Assembly (NCBI GenBank): GCA_016212215.1
Contig: JACRGV010000089.1
Span: 1 to 64,000, forward strand
Source of the DNA: Nitrospirota bacterium
GTDB lineage: Bacteria > Nitrospirota > 9FT-COMBO-42-15 > HDB-SIOI813
DNA: 64,000 nucleotides
Direction of reading: 5' to 3'
Made by a program: the position numbers and the translations under genes. Numbering within the stretch: position 1 is the stretch's first letter; each line of letters begins with the position of its first letter. A model generated the notes under the pieces. The model was given only the letters and a program-made list of their open reading frames with translations, had not been told where the DNA came from and searched no databases. Below, piece after piece: positions 60,485 through 64,000 of this stretch.

Positions 60485-60913
60485 ATGGCTAACATATCAA
60501 TAGCAGTTATAGACGGGCAGGGCGGAGGAATAGGCGCCCATATTATAGAGAAGATACATAAAAGTATACCGGAAAAATCCCTTGAGAATGTTGAGATTAT
60601 TGCAGTCGGTACGAATGCAATAGCTACATCACTTATGATGAAGGCAGGGGCTAATAAGGCCGCTACAGGTGAGAATTCTATTATTCTTATGAGTAAGAAC
60701 GTAAACATTATTATAGGGACATGGGCAATAATAATCCCGAATTCTATGCTCGGTGAACTTACCCCGGCAATGGCAGAGGCAATATCCAGCAGTAATGCAC
60801 GCAAGCTGCTTATCCCTCTCCCACAAACCGGCATAGAATTAATCGGTGTGACCCCTGAGCCTTTTCCGCATATAATAGATAAACTGATTGACAGGATAAA
60901 GAGAATGTTTTAA
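60485..60913 (+). CDS. DUF3842 family protein
   Basis: The 142-residue protein is a DUF3842 member: AVIDGQGGGIGAHIIEKI gives a glycine-rich nucleotide-type loop at residues 7-24, then VGTNAIATSLMMKAGANKAATGEN, WAIIIPNSMLGELTPAMA and LIPLPQTGIELIGV. The fold suggests a small Rossmann-like protein; the function is unknown. The family is common in anaerobes. It is transcribed away from the DUF486 gene and is 280 bp upstream of the CooT-like gene. Confidence 0.85.
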   Translation: MANISIAVIDGQGGGIGAHIIEKIHKSIPEKSLENVEIIAVGTNAIATSLMMKAGANKAATGENSIILMSKNVNIIIGTWAIIIPNSMLGELTPAMAEAISSSNARKLLIPLPQTGIELIGVTPEPFPHIIDKLIDRIKRMF

Positions 60914-60924
60914 TCTATCCTGCA

Positions 60925-61160
60925 TTGAAATGTCCATGAGCTGGGCGGTCACAAATGGCAATGATAACCCCACCCTCACCCTGATCCCCCCTCCTGCCTC
61001 CCCCCGCAAAAGAGGGGGGAGGGATTTGGAAGGAATTTAATTGCAGCTCTCCCTGAGGGAGAGGTGGCTAAGTTAATTCCCTCCCCGACACTGAATGGGG
61101 GAGGGTTAGAGCCTGCCCCCGCAGTAGTAATTGGGGGTGGGGTGGGTATGGGGTTTAAAA
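60925..61160. repeat. degenerate border + long cassette II repeats
   Basis: TGAGCTGGGCGGTCA (a weakened hairpin), CCCCCTCCTGCCTCCCCCCG, GGAATTTAATTGCAGCTCTC, CTCCCTGAGGGAGAG and a CCCTCCCCGACACTGAATGG palindrome. It fills the gap before the CooT-like gene; no gene is seen. Confidence 0.85.
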
Positions 61161-61195
61161 GCAGATAAAAATAATTAACAGGGAGATTAACTGCT

Positions 61196-61393
61196 ATGTG
61201 TGAAGCAAGTGTTTATATACTCAAGGGTGATAAGGAAGAACTTTTTCTGGACAGTGTGGATATCTTAGAGCCTCAGGAAGGCGGCAAGATATACATGAGA
61301 AATCTTGAAGGTGTGCAAAGGGTAATAACTGCACAGATTAAAAGGATCCGGCTTGTTGAGCATAAGATTGTTATTGAGAAGACAGAGGGATAA
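61196..61393 (+). CDS. CooT-family small nickel-binding protein
   Basis: The 65-residue protein starts with MCEASVYI and contains a compact beta fold (FLDSVDILEPQEGGKIYMRN, VQRVITAQIKRIRLVEHKIV) that matches CooT, whose Cys2 and backbone bind one nickel per dimer. CooT helps nickel insertion into CO dehydrogenase in some anaerobes. No CODH gene is seen in the window, so this one is an orphan; homologues exist in species without CODH. GGGAG precedes the ATG, and a clear terminator follows. Confidence 0.85.
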   Translation: MCEASVYILKGDKEELFLDSVDILEPQEGGKIYMRNLEGVQRVITAQIKRIRLVEHKIVIEKTEG

Positions 61394-61423
61394 GGCGGAG
61401 ATGGTTTTTCTCGAAGGATTAGA

Positions 61424-61459
61424 GGCTGTAGAAGGGGTGGTACTTCTATAGCCTTTTTT
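61424..61459 (+). terminator. intrinsic terminator after the CooT-like gene
   Basis: GGCTGTAGAAG (61424-61434) pairs with CTTCTATAGCC (61443-61453), one G-U pair, 8-nt loop, followed by six T. Confidence 0.85.
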
Positions 61460-61465
61460 AGTTAG

Positions 61466-61680
61466 GTAGCAGTAAGTAGAGGTAAGAAGTTAGAAGTAAG
61501 AAGCAAGATAAGATTAAGACTAAGATTGATATTGAGTTAAGCCATATGTAAGAGAGTATGCAATATTTATTTCCCCTCACTTGGCGGGAGGGGGGGGGGG
61601 CGGGACAAGAATGTCCCGCCTATCCTCGTTGATATGGATAGGCGGGGTTTTCTTACCCCGCCGGAAGGGATTTTCGAGTG
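61466..61680. repeat. family C tract, cassette II fragment and cassette I with border end
   Basis: AGGTAAGAAGTTAGAAGTAA tract, CACTTGGCGGGAGGGGGGGG, then GGGACAAGAATGTCCC, CCTATCC/GGATAGG, GCGGGG/CCCCGC and GATTTTCGAGTGAA. GGAAGGG and the closing GTG serve as ribosome site and start of the aminotransferase gene. Confidence 0.88.
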
Positions 61681-62778
61681 AAACTAAATTTTATTGACCT
61701 TAAACAACAGTACACAAAATATAAATCAGAGATTGATCAGGGGATTGCGGAGGTTGTTAACAGTACGCAGTTCATTATGGGGCCTAAGGTAAGTGAACTT
61801 GAACAGACACTTGCGGAATATGTGGGTGTGAGATTCGGGATAAGTGTAAGCTCCGGTACTGATGCACTTCTACTTGCACTCCTGGCTTATGGTGTTAAGA
61901 GCGGGGATGAGATATTATGTCCGCCTTTTACATTTATTGCTACAGCAGAGGTTATAGCATTACTTGGTGCAAAGCCTGTATTCGTTGATATAGATGAAAA
62001 GACCTATAATATAAATCCGCTGCTTATCGAAGAAAAGATTAATAAAAATACAAAAGGGACTATTCCGGTAAGTTTATACGGGCAGGCTGCTGAAATGGAT
62101 GCAATCAATGCTATTGCAGACAGGCATGGCATTTTTGTTGTTGAAGACGGGTGCCAGTCATTCGGCAGCATATACAAGGGAAAGAGGTCATGCGGTTTCA
62201 GGGATATCGGCGTTACCTCCTTTTTTCCTTCAAAACCGCTTGGATGTTATGGTGACGGCGGGATGATATTTACTGATAATGAAGAGAAGGCCGGCATAAT
62301 GAAGAGTCTTCGTGACCACGGGCAGGAGAAGAGATACAAACATAAATACATCGGGATTAACGGCAGGCTTGATGCTATTCAGGCGGCAGTACTGCTTGCA
62401 AAGTTCAGGCATTTTGAGGAAGAGGTAAAACTCCGTGAGATAAAGGCTTTTTATTATAATGAAGGACTTAGAGATGTTGTTATTACCCCTTATGTAGAAA
62501 ATTATAATTCATCTGTTTATGCCCAGTATTCAATCAGAACAGACAGGCGGGATGACCTGAGTAAATACCTGAATGATAACGGCATACCTACTGCAATCCA
62601 TTATCCTATACCCTTACATTTCCAAGAGGCATTCAACTATCTTGGATACAAAGAGGGTGATTTTCCTGTAAGTGAAAAGGTTTCTTCAGAGATATTGTCG
62701 CTTCCAATGTTCCCGTTTATTACAAATGAGGAACAGGATTATGTGATTGGGAAGGTGCGGGAGTTTTTTAAGAAGTAA
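61678..62778 (+). CDS. DegT/DnrJ/EryC1-family sugar aminotransferase
   Basis: The 366-residue PLP enzyme adds an amino group to a keto-sugar nucleotide. It has FIDLKQQYTKYKSEIDQGI, the PLP-phosphate loop SSGTDALLLAL, EDGCQSFGSIYKG and the PLP lysine Lys186 in SFFPSKPLGCYGDGG, followed by DHGQEKRYKHKYIGINGRLD, all typical of WbpE/WecE-type enzymes. GTG start at a border-module end. The GDP-mannose pyrophosphorylase gene follows, so the region likely makes surface polysaccharide sugars. The exact sugar is unknown. Confidence 0.92.
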   Translation: MKLNFIDLKQQYTKYKSEIDQGIAEVVNSTQFIMGPKVSELEQTLAEYVGVRFGISVSSGTDALLLALLAYGVKSGDEILCPPFTFIATAEVIALLGAKPVFVDIDEKTYNINPLLIEEKINKNTKGTIPVSLYGQAAEMDAINAIADRHGIFVVEDGCQSFGSIYKGKRSCGFRDIGVTSFFPSKPLGCYGDGGMIFTDNEEKAGIMKSLRDHGQEKRYKHKYIGINGRLDAIQAAVLLAKFRHFEEEVKLREIKAFYYNEGLRDVVITPYVENYNSSVYAQYSIRTDRRDDLSKYLNDNGIPTAIHYPIPLHFQEAFNYLGYKEGDFPVSEKVSSEILSLPMFPFITNEEQDYVIGKVREFFKK

Positions 62779-62832
62779 GGAGTAAACTGTTAGAAGTAAG
62801 ACATAAGACGTAAGAAGAAATAAACAAGAATA
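62768..62832. repeat. family C tract
   Basis: GAAGTAAGGAGTAAACTGTT, AGAAGTAAGACATAAGACGT and AAGAAGAAATAAACAAG between the aminotransferase stop and the next start. Confidence 0.7.
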
Positions 62833-62835
62833 AAC

Positions 62836-64000
62836 ATGAATAAGGAATATACTGGGATGGAAAATGTTTATGTTGTGATTATGGCGGGTGGGAGTGGTAC
62901 ACGCTTCTGGCCTTTGAGCAGGGAGGCTATGCCGAAACAGCTCCTCAGAATTGAGGGGGAAGAGACGCTGATACAGCAGACAATGGCAAGGGTGACTCCT
63001 CTAATACCTTTAAACCGTATCTTTATTGTTACCAATAAGAATCATGCCGAGCAGATAAGGTATCAATTGCCGGAGATAAAAAGAGAGAATTTTATAATTG
63101 AACCTTTGCCGAGGAATACTGCTGCTGCAATAGGATTCGCCTCAGCACATATCTACCATCATAATCCTGATGCAGTAATGGCCGTATTGTCTGCTGACCA
63201 TGTTATTAAAGAGAGAGACAGGTTCCTTGATGTTTTACGTGATGCCATAAAAGTTGCCGGTAAGGATTTTCTTGTGACAATAGGTTTGAAACCAACAAGG
63301 CCTGAGACAGGATATGGTTATATAGAAGCAGGGGAGTTGATAGAAGTCAGAAGTCAGAAGTCAGAAGTTAGAAGTCAACAGCAAGAAGCAAGACGCAAGA
63401 AGCAAGAAGTAAGAAATGAGAAGATGGAAACAGGAAGTGACAAGTCAGATATCACTGTATATTCAGTGAAAAGGTTTGTTGAGAAGCCTGATGCTGAAAG
63501 GGCGGCCGTCTATCTTAAAGAGGGTAATTTTTACTGGAACAGCGGTATGTTTGTATGGAAGGCAGGCAGGATACTTGAAGAGATCGGCGATTATATGCCG
63601 GTCCTGTCTAAAGGGCTTAGAGAGATAGCATCTGCTATCGGGAAAGAGGATGAAACAGAAGTTACAGAAAATGCCTTCACTAAATTTGAACTGATTTCTA
63701 TTGATTATGGTGTTATGGAGAAGTCTGCCAGGGTAGCGGTTGTTCCGGCAGATTTTGGATGGAGCGATGTAGGGAGCTGGACAGCACTTGATGAGATATC
63801 TGCTATTGACCCTGGTGGGAATGTGATAATGGGAAATGTGATAGATATAGACAGCAGGAGTTCCATTATCTATGCGACTGACAGGCTTGTTGCCACCATT
63901 GGATTGAAGGATATGGTTGTAGTTGATACTGATGATGCTACCCTTGTATGCCGGAAGGACAGGGCACAGGATGTGAAGAAGATAGTTGAAGACCTGAAAA
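62836..64000 (+). CDS. mannose-1-phosphate guanylyltransferase, cut by window end, with repeat insertion
   Basis: No stop codon occurs before the window ends (388 codons visible). The nucleotidyltransferase begins MENVYVVIMAGGSGTRFWPLS and continues MPKQLLRIEG, IIEPLPRNTAAAIGFA, VLSADHVI, PTRPETGYGYIEAG, VKRFVEKPD, NFYWNSGMFVWKAG, IDYGVMEKS and DFGWSDVGSW, the full ManC/AlgA pattern for GDP-mannose synthesis. Residues about 168-205 between GELI and VYSVKRF are encoded by a family C tract (RSQKSEVRSQQQEARRKKQE) that keeps the frame. ATG at 62836 or 62857 may be the start. Whether an isomerase domain follows is not visible. Confidence 0.92.
   Translation, partial: MNKEYTGMENVYVVIMAGGSGTRFWPLSREAMPKQLLRIEGEETLIQQTMARVTPLIPLNRIFIVTNKNHAEQIRYQLPEIKRENFIIEPLPRNTAAAIGFASAHIYHHNPDAVMAVLSADHVIKERDRFLDVLRDAIKVAGKDFLVTIGLKPTRPETGYGYIEAGELIEVRSQKSEVRSQQQEARRKKQEVRNEKMETGSDKSDITVYSVKRFVEKPDAERAAVYLKEGNFYWNSGMFVWKAGRILEEIGDYMPVLSKGLREIASAIGKEDETEVTENAFTKFELISIDYGVMEKSARVAVVPADFGWSDVGSWTALDEISAIDPGGNVIMGNVIDIDSRSSIIYATDRLVATIGLKDMVVVDTDDATLVCRKDRAQDVKKIVEDLK
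63337..63432. repeat. family C tract inside the GDP-mannose enzyme gene
   Basis: AGAAGTCAGAAGTCAGAAGT, then AGCAAGAAGCAAGACGCAAG and AAGCAAGAAGTAAGAAATG. The same units are intergenic elsewhere. The tract is translated without a stop. Confidence 0.88.

Noticed and set aside
1-64000. tRNA, rRNA or known riboswitches
   Set aside because: I saw no cloverleaf, rRNA or recognisable riboswitch core, but a covariance search was not possible here.

Overview
This 64 kb window looks like a chromosome piece from an uncultured Gram-negative bacterium. It has an outer-membrane lipoprotein-sorting protein, lipoproteins, a cytochrome c System II cluster and several c-di-GMP enzymes. By eye the G+C is in the low forties. 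Gene content and layout (cmk-plsC-rpsA-sppA-IHF, AcuC, CooT, DUF3842, ResB/CcsA) recall Nitrospirota or deltaproteobacterial lineages; this is an inference from memory, not a search.

Layout. 1-3.8 kb: a truncated DruA-like gene at the edge, a PstS-like protein with a diguanylate cyclase, and a small metal-handling operon (HMA-His, YHS, secreted protein) behind a hairpin leader. 3.8-12.7 kb (minus strand): an IHF-like protein, sppA, rpsA, plsC and cmk, then two large TPR proteins. 13-25 kb: AcuC, a glycosyltransferase-only PBP, a LolA-like protein, a sensor without an output domain, a YkgJ/DUF2156 pair, a diguanylate cyclase, a G+C-rich methyltransferase-like gene and murJ. 25-32 kb: resB, ccsA, tlpA, ccdA (cytochrome c maturation), a geranylgeranyl-reductase-type flavoprotein and an M50-CBS protease. 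32-40 kb: small enzymes, glgX and pgm. 40.5-45.2 kb: a wrecked type I restriction-modification locus. 45.4-55.6 kb: bioA, an HtrA protease, ispD-ispF-cysE-ribBA, ribH, nusB, purB-purS. 55.7-59.6 kb: CheA, REC-GGDEF and CheW, a Wsp-like chemosensory/c-di-GMP set. 59.6-64 kb: small membrane proteins, DUF3842, CooT, a sugar aminotransferase and a mannose-1-phosphate guanylyltransferase that runs off the end.

The outstanding feature is repeat load. Most longer intergenic gaps are filled by a few families of palindromic repeats. A roughly 50-bp border module (GATTTTCGGATGAA ... hairpin ... ATGAAAAT) alternates with interchangeable palindromic cassettes: cassette I (GGGACAAGAAAGTCCC plus two more hairpins), cassette II (purine/pyrimidine tracts such as CCCTCCCCTTCAAGGGGAGGG) and cassette D (AGTAAGCAGT...ACTGCTTACT). 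The border hairpin shows compensatory base changes between copies. Related sequences sit in frame inside at least six genes (cmk, the PBP, the YkgJ protein, the DUF2156 protein, cheA, the GDP-mannose enzyme), supply start codons or Shine-Dalgarno sequences for several others, and lie at the break points of truncated genes (hsdM, a KilA-N gene). This modular, gene-invading repeat system is the best candidate here for something not yet described.

The second point of interest is the restriction island. It keeps its overlapping-gene layout, but HsdM is reduced to its C-terminal tail, HsdR to a 103-residue protein joining its extreme N- and C-termini, and HsdS is frameshifted. The AlbA_2/HATPase-type regulator and the YgjP-type metallopeptidase remain intact.
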